DNA from: Platynereis dumerilii
Taxonomy: Eukaryota; Annelida; Polychaeta; Phyllodocida; Nereididae
Reading direction: 5' to 3'
NCBI GenBank assembly: GCA_026936325.1
Contig: JAPTHN010000007.1
Location: 18,474,337 to 18,538,336 of the forward strand
DNA length: 64,000 bases
Made by a program: the position numbers and the translations under genes. The notes under the pieces were generated by a model that saw only the letters and a program-made list of their open reading frames with translations, was not told the DNA's origin and made no database searches. Positions 24,046-35,900 of the stretch are shown here, one piece after another (position 1 is the first letter of the stretch; every line of letters begins with the position of its first letter).

Positions 24046-26258
24046 TCAGTGCAATCTCCAACAACAACAGTATGCTACGGTTGTCTTCACAATTAACAGA
24101 TCAGCATCTGCTATGGCTTGATGCACTTCACAACCAGCATGTTCAAGTACTTCAGAAAGAAATGCAATGAACCACTTCTTGTTTTCTTGGTGGGAAAAAA
24201 ATCCTTCCTTCTTCATTGTAGTGTCATACTTGGAATAAAGTGCACTACTCAAAGATCTGTTGCCATGTTGCTCCTCTTGTCCAAGGGATACGATTGATCA
24301 ATGCTCCCCCATCAATAACATGTTGAACATATTCTGGTGGTCCAGGTAAAGCAGAGGTTCAGATGACCATAGGGCATCTGCAAGCGAAGATTTATTTGGA
24401 GTTTTCATGACATTGTATGAGTCAAACAAAGCTGGTGGATAGTGACAAAGTCATGATCAAATGCCTCAGTCAATTGAGAATTTCTTGTACCAACAGTTAC
24501 CAGTCTTTCGAACAGCAAGTTTGGGTCTACATGCACAGGTTCATGGCTATACAGTTGCCTTGACTGCATCCATGGTGACAGCTTGGTCCTTTTTACAGAA
24601 GGTGTATCCTGCCACCGTCCTGCCTTCCATTTATATTTGGATCTGATTACCAACATTCAGCGAGTCATGAACATCTACAGAGGATGGTGAAGTCATATCA
24701 GAGGCAATATTTCTCAGGGAAGGTTTATCGTTGAAGCGGCTTCTCTTTGAAAGATATCTCAATATTTCCTGTGTGTCCTTCATGTTCTTTACTCCTTGAT
24801 TTGGTGGTGTCTCTGTGTTGTTCACTAGCTGTGAAGTTTATCCCAGTTAGATGCTGCATGGAAAATTCGCTTCAGCACAGACTGACATTGAAAGTGTCCA
24901 CAAGAGTCTCTGTGTATCATCGAAACCTCGTCCTCTCGTTAGCCCACCAGTTGTTTTCAAACTGTGTATCAGGCATTGTCCAATGACCAGGTCAGGTGAC
25001 AGTCCAGCCCAATAACGATCTGAACGACGAATGGCATGCAGATGAAGCGCCCAGTCACATACATGTTCCTGTTTGATGAATTTTCGAAGTAGGTCAGTCA
25101 TCTGCATGTACTGTATACACAATTTTGATATTTTGGATAAGAAGTTTTTCTGCTCATGCTCCAATATTTTCCTGATGACCCCACATGTTTCATTTTGCTC
25201 AACAGAGTCAGGCGTGACTTCACTTGAAAGAACTTGGCACATAAGATCACAAAGTTCCTCGATTTGATCTGAAGAAACTTTAGCTGTAGCACTAGTAAAA
25301 TCCATTGTTAAATCAAGCTTAGTTATGAGACCCGGCTCAGTTCCGCTTTTGGGAAGATTTAAATCGAGCAGTTTTGCTGCCAGTAAAGAGTGAAGAGCGG
25401 CATCCACAATGAAATGACCGCTGATGGCTCGAGCAACTGCTTTCCCAGACAAAATGTGTTCAACTGTGTTACCAGCATATATCACCTCCAGCAACTTGTC
25501 AATGCCCGACCCTTTCATTAGATGGCCTATGCTGCCTGGAAAGGTCATTTGAGCATTGAAGCTATCAAATCTGACAACGCCTTAATGTAGATCTCTGTCG
25601 TCTGGTTGGCTCTCAACTAAGCCTTCAACCAGAGTGGCTGATCAAAGTGATCACAGGAGTACATTGATACTTCTTGGCTTGGTTGCACACAAAACTGAGA
25701 GTGGAATGTATGTATGAGTCATTTGGGTCCATATCTACATGTATAATTGGTAAGAATTCCAAAGAAGAAGCAGCTGGATGTTCTCCTCTGTGGATCATTT
25801 GCACAAATCCGGACCAAAGAGGTCTCTAGTATAGGTGATATTTTCCAGAGGAAGTCCAGATTTGAATGTGTCTTTGAATCAATGAGATGTTCATTGCGTG
25901 TTACTGAGAGTACGTTTGTGTTTTTGACAAAGTTCTCATGCTAATTTGTCCCACAGAAATAATGTCTTCTGATGTAGCCCTAATGTGACTCCAATGCTTA
26001 CAGCACCAGCAGCACCTGCAACAGAGCACCTGGAGCTACTTCTGATGTGACATCAATCCTCCTGATATTGAAGTCTCTCTTTATTCCTGGGCTGAAGGCA
26101 GCTATCATACCAATTCCATTAATTGTTTTATGGCCATCCAGAGTTCTGACATTATGATCTACATTATCAGCAGCAAACTGAATGAAAGATTGTGGCCAAG
26201 AATTTGGTTTTTTTCCAGTTAAAAAAAAATTGTTAGCCGTTTGACACCTGGAATGCAA
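24046..26258 (-). pseudogene. Academ-like transposase/XPG-nuclease polyprotein, decayed
   Basis: Read from high to low coordinates, four conserved pieces lie in order but in different frames. The first (about 26200-26060) has AADNVDHNVRTLDGHKTING and GMIAAFSPG. The second (about 25655-25625) has HFDQPLWLKA. The third (25548-24847, 233 codons) has GSIGHLMKGSG, LSGKAVARAISGHFIVDAAL and GGLTRGRGFDDTQRLLW. The fourth has LFERLVTVGT (about 24510) and then ENKKWFIAFLSEVLEHAG followed by ADADLLIVKT (24250-24080), an XPG-I-like acidic motif. I know these motifs from a large family of repetitive, mostly unannotated proteins in cnidarian, mollusc and echinoderm genomes. Several frame changes and stops mean it encodes no working protein. 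Confidence 0.7.
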
Positions 26259-26259
26259 T

Positions 26260-26882
26260 GGGCATCATTGAAATTCGATAAATTTGTAGGGGTTTTCGAT
26301 GGTCCATTTGAACTTGTTTCACTAGATATATATTAGTACACTTTTGCTATGTCATTAACTGCATATTTGTCTACACCTGTGCAAAATTCATGATGATCTA
26401 ACAATTCTGGAACTTCATGTGATTTTTATTAAAGAATAATGAAAGTGCCTGAATTCTGCGACATGTGTTCACATCTCCCTTCTGTGTTTGGAATTTTTAA
26501 AGGTTTCCAAATCTGCTTAAAAAAAAAAAAAAAGGTAATATACCAGGTTGTGTATGGTTCTGAAAGGTCATCAGGCTTTTCCTGTAGTTGAAAATGTCAT
26601 GCAACATTTGACATGTGATTTTCATTTAATGACTTCAATATGCAGCTGTATTTAAATCTGTGAGTTGAATAACGCTGAAGCGTCTATGAAATAATGTAGA
26701 CCACCTTTATTATGAGTATGAATTACATAAAGTCAGAAATGGTTTAATTTATGAATTTGTCTGATATGGCAAATTGTGACTGGCTGTTTTATTTGTGACC
26801 ACTTACATGGTTTGTTTGACAAGTCTGTGTAAACTGTTGAGCTACTTTCCTGAAATATAGATGTATATATGTATCTTTTTGT

Positions 26883-26917
<35 letters not shown>

Positions 26918-28036
26918 GTGTGTGAAGTCATTGGTGTCAGGATGGATATTTATTTACTGCTTTAAGGTTTCCAACTGGGTTTTTGTTTCAAAATGCATTA
27001 TATTTTGCGTATATATAGTTCATTTAATCATTTGATCTTTTTCTCCTTCACTGTAAAATTTTCATGTGGTTTTCTCTTTATTCAGTAAACAATTTGATAA
27101 TGGAATGTTGCAGCACCTTTTCTTGCTCAAATGTGGGATACCATGATGGAATGCCTTTGGCTCATATTTGATAATGGTGTGAACTTCATCCTATACAGTT
27201 AAAAGCAGTTTTATGATTAATCATTTTGTATACATCTGGGGATATTCTTGTTTTAACGTGGCTAGATACCTTAGTTAACACTTCGTGGTGTCATTGTTGT
27301 CAATTATCCGAAAATTATTATAATTTTTTTTTTTTTAGGCTTCATGTGAACATTTTTAAGACAATATGCTAGTGTTTTTACGCATATACTATGGGTTAGT
27401 TATTTTTTTCTCAGGAGGTTCCAGAGCATTGGGTATCATATTTTCTGGGTGGCCCCTTGATAGCGGCCATTAGGCCTTAGAGGGGTCTCCCCATGAATGA
27501 TATATATATATACTTTGTCAGAAAAATTACGTAACCTCTGTATAAATATATAAATGTATCATTTATGTTAATAAAATGTCATTGTCTGTCTGTCTGTCTG
27601 AACTGTCTAAGACCTGAAATGTCAAGCCACATTTGCTCATCTCATGTGATCTCGATGAAATTTACTAAATAATATTATAATTATTTAATTGTCATTTGAA
27701 CCCATTTCCCTGAATATATTTCCTTGAATTTTTGTCATATCTTTTGCTGTATGATTGACTATATTTGTGCAAAATTTCATATTCTTACATCAATTTTTTC
27801 ATTGTCTGAGACCTGATGTGTGATGTCATTCATGCTTGTACCTGAAATATTGGTGAAAATCACCGAAAATTATGTTAATTATTTGATGGTCATTTTGAAC
27901 CTGTTCCACTCAATTGATTTTGGTAAACTTTAGATATGTTATTCAGTACATCATGGGCTTTCAAACGTACCATAACAAGTAACCTTTGCAATTTGTCCTG
28001 GGTAGGCCCTATATTTTTGACAGGCTGCCCGGACTA
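26260..28036 (-). repeat. Right terminal region of the Academ-like element, with a LINE tail inside
   Basis: The terminal part 27690-28036 is the inverted partner of the left end. A further inverted unit of the ~180-bp repeat lies at about 26280-26420 (ATTTGTCTACACCTGTGCAA). In between, 27410-27600 looks like a CR1-type 3' end (GGTGGCCCCTTGATAGCGGC, AATAAAATGTCATTG and a TCTG microsatellite). A T-run of about 31 sits at 26886-26916. Confidence 0.55.
27410..27602 (+). mobile_element. CR1-type LINE 3' UTR scrap with (TCTG)n tail
   Basis: It resembles the end of the 46.5-48.1 kb LINE: GGTGGCCC, then a short inverted GGCC segment, GGGTCTCC, AATAAA and TCATTG leading into a tetranucleotide run. 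No coding part is attached. It lies inside the right arm of the Academ-like element and so is younger than it. Confidence 0.45.
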
Positions 28037-29625
28037 CAAAGAGGATAGAGACCTGCACATGATGTTCTTACTTTTTACAGTGTCTTGCAAGTAGATTTAG
28101 CTGTTGGTATGTGTTTAATATAAAGCTATAAAAAGACATACTGATTTGACAGAAATAGTGACTGTTCTTCTTGAAATCATGTTGTCAGCCAGGGTGATGC
28201 ATATCCTCATTTCATTTAGCACACACCTCCTATTGTAGTATACTAAACTTTAATGACAGGATAGTTAAAGATAGTCACAAATAAGGTTCAGTTGTTAGCC
28301 AGATGCATAATATCCACAGTGGCTAGCCTTAACAAGCAATTTGTAATTCATCTTTGCTAAAACCACAGGGAACATGGAGAATAATTGGGTTTACCAAGTT
28401 TGTCCATCTTCGTGAGAGCTATTTTGAGAGTCCTTCTGACCATTACATCAGCAGGATGAGTAAACTTTAAGTAAGTTAGATAATGTCACCATATTGTATT
28501 TGTACCTGTCTTTGTGATACTACATTAAGGAACAGAGATTCAACTGGTGGAATAACTTGTTCAGGTAGCCCTAAGCATGACGTCAATATTCTGGGACTGA
28601 TATGGTGTCACATTTACATGTATCTGATAAATAATGATGGAATATTCAGGTTACTGGGGACAGGACTGAGACACCTATAGGTACAAGACAGAGATTGAGG
28701 AGTTTCGATTTTGTGGTCAGCTAGTGTCATCATAATTGATCAATGTCCCAATGCCATGGCCTTCACAAAAGTGGCTGATGCTGAAGAGTCATCTCGGTGA
28801 TTTGCACCCAGTTTGGGATAAGGCAAAACTATACTATTAAAAATTAATTTAACGACTATTCAATTCGATGTAAACATTGGCCAAAAGCACTGAAGATTGT
28901 TTGTAATAATATCAATCCAATAAGCCACAGTATAATCATCAATGATCATTTAGTTCTGTGGGAGGCAGTTTGCTCCTTGTTTAACTCCCTGTATGAGGTA
29001 TAATGTGGACTGATTGATGACAAGCTGGTATACTGTACACCACTCCAGCTATTATACCCTGAAGCCAGTGACCCAGGCAAACCAGCCTCAGCTACAATTC
29101 TTTCATATTAAAGTAAATTTTTGAAATCCACCTGCCTGAAACATGGATAAAACCTGTGTTCTGGCAATCACGAATGACAATTCAAGTAATTCTTGTTACA
29201 CTGACTGTCTAAGTCATTTAATAACAAAGTGATATGATTGAACTACACCTTTTCAGAGGTCTCAAGATATATTCACAATCTTGCTAGTTTATCAGAAATG
29301 TGCAGTATGAGCCCAGAAATTCACCTGAGTTGACATAAATTGTGATAAATTTGTTGTTGGAAGTTTGGCTATTATAGCTGAGGGAAGATTAATTTAGTTG
29401 CAGCTTCTTGGGTCCCTTGGCCAGGTGCATAATTGGGATTTTGGAAGGGGATGTGCTGCATGAACGGTCTCATAAACTTTTGCTTTTGCTCGCATAAATT
29501 CCAGAACGAAATTCTTCCTCCGCCTGAGCCAGATTGTAAACCAACTCCTGATTGCTCATTCATCTACACAAGAGTCCTGTGGGAGGAAGCTGGCTCCTTG
29601 TTAAATTCCCTGTACTGTGTTGGAT
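28037..29625 (+). repeat. Array unit copy III (S1 end, S3/S4, S6, two S3-like pieces)
   Basis: The unit resumes after the Academ-like element with AGAGGATAGAGACCTG, matching 37150. S3/S4 follow at about 28190-28340, S6 at 28490-28820, and S3-like pieces at 28955-29000 and 29565-29612. The second of these is cut by the hAT-like element and resumes at 32129. Confidence 0.55.
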
Positions 29626-32128
29626 CAGGGCCGGATCTAGGGTCCAGGAGGCCCTGGGCACAATGAGGCAATGAGGCCCCCACCTTCCCTCTTGTAGAGT
29701 TAAAATTTACTGAAAATTTCTCGTGCTTTAAAAACATAGAATTCAGAAAAAAAATTATTGTAAATGATGTAATAAGGACAAAACTTTTTCCCCCAAGATC
29801 TCCAGAACTGAAGCCATGTGCTTGTCGTACATATTTTTTTAACCGTCATTCGAAAGCTATTATTGCTGATGAAGCTTATTAATCAAAGAAATAAAAGGAC
29901 ATACTTCACTCTTATTCGCAGTTCTCAGATTACATATTAAATTAATTTTGGGGTATAGGCCTTTATCACAGAAATAAGGCTGTTATATTACAGGAATAAA
30001 AAGTTTTTAAAACCTGCGCAATTGTGGAACATGTAGATTGTGACACATTGTCTTTGTTTTGACCATGTTGGCAACAATCATTTTTAAGGAGTATTCAAGT
30101 AAATTTAAATAGTTTAAATTTTTTGAATGGTAGGTGAAAGGAGTTATCAATTTTTGGCGACATTCGAATCTTGAGCATTAGCTGTAGTTAAAAATGCATG
30201 CAAATGCTCTAGATACACTGAGCATCTTTATCACAATAGATATTAATATGTATCATCCTCATTCAAGTTATTGCATTGTCAAAGTGGATATCTTCAGCTG
30301 TGTTTTATTGAATTAGACTAAATAGTATGCACAAATCTATCGTTCATCTTGTTTTTTTTTCGAAAGGAATATTTTGAACAACAGTCAGTAATTTTCAATT
30401 TCGCGAAAGTAGGGGAAGAGGGGGTGAAAAGTCACAGGGGTAAAAAGTCACAGGCCTTTTGACCAACTTGCAGTGACCCAATTCTTAAGCTCAAATCATC
30501 AATTGGGACGCTTTTATGAGAAGAAGGTCTGCAGGGAATAGGAAAATTGTGCTCCTTGTGCAAAGTGGGTTTTCACCCATCTCATGCATTTTTGGTCTCC
30601 CAAACAGGTTTTATGGATTCTGAACTTTCTCTATTAATGTCTGGTCACTGTGACATAGGAAGTTGTGCTACTGTTTCAAGGTCTTTTGGATAATAGTCTT
30701 TCATGCTGGGAACCCATCTTTGGCCATATGGTCACCTATAGTTGCCCTGATCATGAGTTGAATTTTAAAAACAACTAAGGGGTGAAATGTCACACTGTGA
30801 CATTTCACCCCGACACTGTGATATTTTACCATAGGGTACCATGAAATCAGTATTCTATGCTAAGGAAAGTTAAATATTCCACACTTGAGGCTTTAAGCTT
30901 ACAATCTTATCATCATCCATCATCAATAATACTTCTGAGAGAGTATTGCAATAAGTTTTCATTTTGCGAATTTTGGGCAATTTCTGATGCAGGCTTTGCT
31001 GATGGTGCATGGTCATTGCATGCCGATGGCTTTGGCAGGCTCACTATAAGTATTTTATGCACAATGATGACTATCAAGTCTAAGTCTGCATAATAACTCA
31101 TATAGTGCTGTATGTCCACAACAATTGCATGTGACTTGTTACCCCACGGTTGTGACTTCTTTACCCTCACAAGGGGTAAAAAGTCACATCGGACTTTGCC
31201 TTAAATAATTGCGAACTGACTAAAGCCTATTATCAGCACAGCAGCTATAATGTAATACAAATATAGTCAACTAAATACTGCATAGTTGTGCCAAAGGTCA
31301 TTCAGATCTAACAAACACCCGCTCAGTTCTGGAGGTTTTTTTGCATTTTGTGACTTCTGACCCCCGCCTCCCCAACTGCCAAGTCATCAGCAGCTGATGA
31401 CAGTCCCCTAATTTCTCTGGAGCATTTGGGTTATTTTCCTCGTTATGTAGCGGACTGGGCTGCCAATTTATAGTGTAAGGTTATGCTGTGATACAACTCT
31501 ATGCCAAGTTTGAGAAGTGATAGTAGCAGCAGATACTTTTAGATAGCCTATGAAAGATGATTTTGAGCGCTGCCAAAGTCATGGCTGGGCCATGACACTT
31601 TGAGAGGGTCATGCGAGGGCGATGACAGACTGTGCTAGGGTGAGTGTCATGTCGAGCTTAAGACATTGCTTGTCTTGACCAGATGGTATTTCCTTGACTG
31701 ATCTCTAATTTTCAAGTTAAACAGATGAAGATGGGAGAAATGAGCAGGGGAGCACCTGTGTGAGGGGCCCCTTAAGACCATTTGTGTCAGTTTTTTTGGT
31801 TAAATTAACAATAAATGCTGGCCCTATACATGCCAGAAAGTGACAATTTAAATAGCATCTCATTCCTTTAAAATCATTGAATAATTACGTAATATATAAA
31901 GCCTTCACAACTTGAAAGTCAATTGGTGTTTGAAGGACAGAGCAACAAAGGTTAGGGGGGCCTCTGAAGCCCCGTGAACCTTAGGAGCATTTAAGTTGTA
32001 TATTGTATCTCTCTGCAAAAGCACGAAAGTGCCCTCACTCGTTATCTTCTTTTTCATTTTGTGAGGCCCCCTTGCTCTGTGAGGCCCTTGGCACAGTGCC
32101 CACTTTGCCCTATGGATAATCCGGCCTG
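29626..32128. mobile_element. hAT-like element, 8-bp TSD TGTTGGAT, carrying a nested phrase element
   Basis: Ends are CAGGGCCGGATCTAGGG (left) and GATAATCCGGCCTG (right), inverted with one indel, then GGCCC- and GAGGCCCCC-rich subterminal blocks. The duplication TGTTGGAT at 29618-29625 and 32129-32136 is exact, and the element splits array block S3 between CCCTGTACTG and GTATAATATC. CAGGG ends plus an 8-bp target fit hAT. Without the nested 30412-31373 element it is about 1.54 kb with no transposase frame that I can recognise. Confidence 0.8.
30412..31373. mobile_element. Phrase element 1 (962 bp): phrase AAAAAGTCACA
   Basis: Ends are GGGGAAGAGGGGG and the inverse of GGGGAGGCGGGGG; TA precedes it at 30410-30411 and AA follows. 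The phrase GG(T/G)(G/A)AAAAGTCACA occurs twice at the left end. It recurs near +367 to +418 (30779-30830, both orientations), near +730 to +778 (31142-31188), and inverted at the right end. It lies inside the hAT-like element. It has no coding capacity. Confidence 0.65.
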
Positions 32129-32215
32129 TGTTGGATGTATAATATCTAGCCAGTTTCTTTGTTACTGTAGTGGCAAAATAGTTGTTGCATGTGATCATTT
32201 CATTAGAGCTGTTTT

Positions 32216-32510
32216 CGGATTAGTGGCCCAAACAGATCTTTTCAAAATTAACTTCCAACTTTGACTAACTTATGATGTCACTGGCTTAAAAATGTTTTAA
32301 CGATTTGTTTGTGTCAGTTATGGTTAAATCAATTGATTCAATGCATATCACATCAAGCAGTATAGGTGTCAATAAACAAACTCATGAAATGGCCATCTGA
32401 TAAGAAGAATAGGAAACCAACAGGTAACTGTAAATGACGTGACAGCCAGTTTGCCAGTTGAAAAGAAGAAAAATTATTTTTCCAGTGGACCGCCAATCTG
32501 CAAAGAGCCC
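32216..32510 (+). mobile_element. MITE, CAGATTGGC family, copy 3, with readable TA target
   Basis: A 295-bp element with ends GAGCTGTTTTCGGATTAGTG and CCGCCAATCTGCAAAGAGCC. It interrupts S3. Unoccupied S3 copies (12660, 20610) read TTCATTAAGC, whereas here TTCATTA precedes and TAAGC follows the element, so the target duplication is TA. Confidence 0.78.
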
Positions 32511-33096
32511 TAAGCTGAAATCCCCCCTTGATAAGTGTAGCGCATTCAACTTTCATGATAGAAACATAGTTTGTCAAGGAAATCCATAAAAAATGGTTCA
32601 CTCTCCAACGCCCTGCATGCACAACTAACTAATAGTTATGTAAGTTGCAGGTTGAGACAGTTGCAGCAAGCAAACCATAGTTCCTTTTCATTGAAGCAGT
32701 TTTTATTTTATTGCAAATGCACCCTATCAACATGATTTATGATTATGTTCATACTTTAGCCATTGAAATTCAAATGAAGCAATTGATTAATATTCACGGA
32801 ATAGCAGTGAAAGAATATGCTTTCTCTGAATTTTCAGATGAATATCACCAGCAGTCTGGCACATTACATCGCTTGGTTATTTTGCCGATTATTGTATCAC
32901 CATTGCTGTTGATGACCGTCTGGCATTTATAGAAAAAAAAGATTCCCAGTTGGTCCTTGGTTACCTTTGTAATGGACACAATGCCCTTTATTTGGCTTTC
33001 TGGCAGTTTCTGCTTGGCAATATAACATTTCATCTGACCTGTTGCCGGTTATAAATAGTATTCAAAGTGTAAAAACTTTTACTGACCAGAGCAGTA

Positions 33097-34548
33097 GGGG
33101 AGAGTGGGGACCGATGGGCCGCTTGACGAATTATTGACCATGGAGGCAAATCTACTTCAGATACAGGATCCATACTGTGCACCCTTTTAGCCGGTGTTAT
33201 TCTCTATAAAATGATATAAGATTCACCAGGATCAACCTAGGGAGAAAGATCAGAAAACACATTTTCTGTCAAGAAAGATGGTGGCCCATCGGCCCCAACC
33301 ATGGGGATCGATGGGCCATCCCATGGGGTCCGATGGACCATGTTAATAACTTGCCAAAGGGCGATTAAATAATTCGAAATTTGATTTCAAGATGTTTTTG
33401 TTGATCCATCTGAGTGCATACGATAATAACAGATTTTACACTTTGAGAAAAAAAGCTAAATTTTCACCAATGTCATGAGTTACTTTTTTGTAGTTATATT
33501 TAATCTACTGAAATGATTTTTAGTAGTACATGGACAGATGTATTAGAAACTGTATTAGAGAATTTCCTTATGATTGGTTCATTGGTCACTAAGCAGAAAA
33601 CAATCATTGACATTTGGTCGACACAAAAGTTTGGATACCACTGTGACCATCAAAATCTTGCCTAATACGTCAGATTTATTGATGAACATTAAAAAATGAG
33701 TATATTTTAATTTTTTCTCCATCAATAAATCATTTCTGCCAACCATTTAGATTTTTAGGGAAAAAGTAAAATTTTTGATTGATCACTGTACTAGTATGCC
33801 ACCTGCAGGAGAAATCTGGAATCAAAACAATACAATTCATCAATAACCCTTCATTAGGTTATATTTTGGTAAAAATTCAATTTACACTCAAGATTGTATC
33901 AGTGTCTAGCAGGGTCATTATGTTTATTATTTCCCAAATACCAACTAGATTGAAAATTTGTGAATTCTATGGATATTTTTAATTTCCACCATTTTGTGTT
34001 TCAAGCCATTACTAATGCAAATCAACGTAATTTTGAGGGCATTCCTTCAAGTCGAAACTTAACATTTAAAGATGCAAACTAAAGTTCTGTCTTGCTTTTG
34101 TCCCCTAATAGACTTTAATATCCAGCCCCATGTCAATACGCCACCTATAAAAAATCTCAAGAAATAGTGGCCCATCGGTCCCCATGTTGGGTGGCCCATT
34201 GGTCCCCAAAAGCTCTCAGATCAGTTAAACCCTTCTTTTTTGGTGAAATTTGATAATTGTCACCCAATATATAGGCAAAGTCATCATAGGAAATATATTG
34301 CCTCGAGTCTACCCACATTTGAGATATTAAACTTTTTCTGACTCAGTAAAAAATTATTTTAGATGTTGAAAATTTCATTTTGACCACCAAACTCTTGTGC
34401 TATAACTTATCGATCAGTCATCAATATGGTATTCATAGATGTGATAAGGAATACCAAAAATGCAAATTAGATGTCATGAAACGTTTTTGATGTGGAGTTA
34501 CGAGGATGGCCCATTGGTCCCCATGGCCCATCGGTCCCCATGTTCCCC
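33097..34548. mobile_element. Phrase element 2 (1452 bp): phrase GGGGACCGATGGGCC
   Basis: Ends are GGGGAGAGTGGGGACC (left) and the inverse of GGGGAACATGGGGACC, flanked by TA. The unoccupied array copy at 21185-21200 reads GCAGTAATTATT, whereas here GCAGTA precedes and TAATTATT follows, which shows a TA target duplication. Phrase clusters lie at the left end, +184 to +247 (33281-33344), +1069 to +1111 (34166-34208) and the right end (34506-34548). Confidence 0.8.
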
Positions 34549-34823
34549 TAATTATTTCTTGATAACTTGAAATGTCGTCTTAACATTGGCTTAGAAAGCC
34601 ACTATTATAATTGTGATTCGCCTGGCAATTTTACCTGTCTTTATCAAACTTCATGGACTTGGGTTCTGCAGTTTGAAAAACACAGTCAGGTAACTATTAC
34701 GTCAATGTCATTTCACTGGAATCTGAAGTCTAATCATGAGATAACCAGGTTGCTTGGGACAAGACCCAGATAGGCCTACTAGTATTGCGGAGTAGAGTTG
34801 GAGCAGTATTGATTTATGCCTAT

Positions 34824-35900
34824 ACTAGAAATTGCCCATGATAACTATTTAATGAAAGAGCAGTCTACGTTAATATAAAAGTGATATGTAAATATGTTTG
34901 TGAGATTTGAAGGAGATGGCATGGGACTATGAAATTTGCAATGTTTCCGCATTTGGAATTGTGTTGATTTGACATTCTAAAGTGCTGTGACTGTAGTGTT
35001 TGGTGTGTGAAATAGTCAATGAAATTAAGGGGGCAACCATTTAGTTTGGAGTGTTCCTGGGCTGGAAAGGATGTATTTCGCAGTACCAGTGGCAGTAAGT
35101 ATTGTTTATAAAAAAAACGAATCTCCCCCCTCCTAAGATGAGGAGGTGGCGGCCTTTAGAAATGTAAAATTTTTACCTGGAAGTGACTGGTGAGAGTGGC
35201 GAAAAAATCTGTGATTGAATTAAGTTTTAATAACTGAGGTTCAGGTCAAAGAAATGGAGAAGGTGCAATGAGTGGGACCCTGCATTTGAAATATTTGAGT
35301 ATTGTGTGAGTTGCTAGGTAATTGGGAATTGTCTGTATACATTGATAGATGTGACGGATGAAATAATTAATTATGTAATTCACTAATTAACTACTGAAGT
35401 TGTGTATTGCATGGTGGAATTTCTCTGCAACTGTGCTGATGTCCTGTGCTATTAAATTAGCTGAAATTGTTGAACATTGAGGCTGAACAACGGAGTTCTA
35501 CTTAATTGCACAGTTGTAACAGCTGAGCAAACTATCCCAGCAGGGTTGACAGCTGAGTAGTGTGGAATAGCGCCAGTAGGTGGCTGATAACCTCTACATG
35601 GTCCCTCTGGTGTGAGATTTCGTCAGAGTGGGCGTGGCAGTCAGCGCACTCTATGTTTGTAAATTTTTGTTGCTTAACTATGCGATAGTGGGACATCAAG
35701 CGGAGGATCGGAGATGGATTAAAAAACGCAAATTAGAGAATATTGAGATGATCATGTGCATGCATCAGAAGGATAGGAGAAGAAAATAAGGATGGGTGGA
35801 CTGTTCAGGTGACTGGGATTCCTGGGGGAGGCGTTTTTAACTGAGGCAGGAGTGGGCAGCTGGCCTGAGAGTTTTGAGACTTATACCCGGCAGGGATAGT
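34824..35900. mobile_element. Unclassified ~1.08-kb insertion in array block S6
   Basis: S6 breaks after GAGCAGTATTGATTTATG and resumes with TGATTGATCGAGATATTC; in unit II these are adjacent (21445-21490). The insert ends, ACTAGAAATTGCCCATGATA and the inverse ACTATCCCTGCCGGGTATAA, are weakly inverted. No target duplication is clear and nothing is coded. A CTCF-like 13-mer (CCAGTAGGTGGCT) lies at 35573-35585. Confidence 0.5.

Larger units (their letters stand above)
22780..28036 (-). mobile_element. Academ-like DNA transposon, 5.26 kb, with long repetitive TIRs
   Basis: Ends are TAGTCCGGGCAGCCTG and its inverse, flanked by the 3-bp duplication CAA (22777-22779, 28037-28039) within array block S1. 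The unoccupied S1 copies at 12110-12140 and 37140-37160 run straight through. TIR similarity extends at least 330 bp inward and contains repeated units of about 180 bp. The minus-strand coding remnants between 26258 and 24046 include an XPG-I-like segment. Academ elements have 3-4 bp targets, and one Academ lineage (AcademX) carries an XPG-type nuclease, so I favour Academ; the superfamily call is inference from the combination. Confidence 0.65.
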
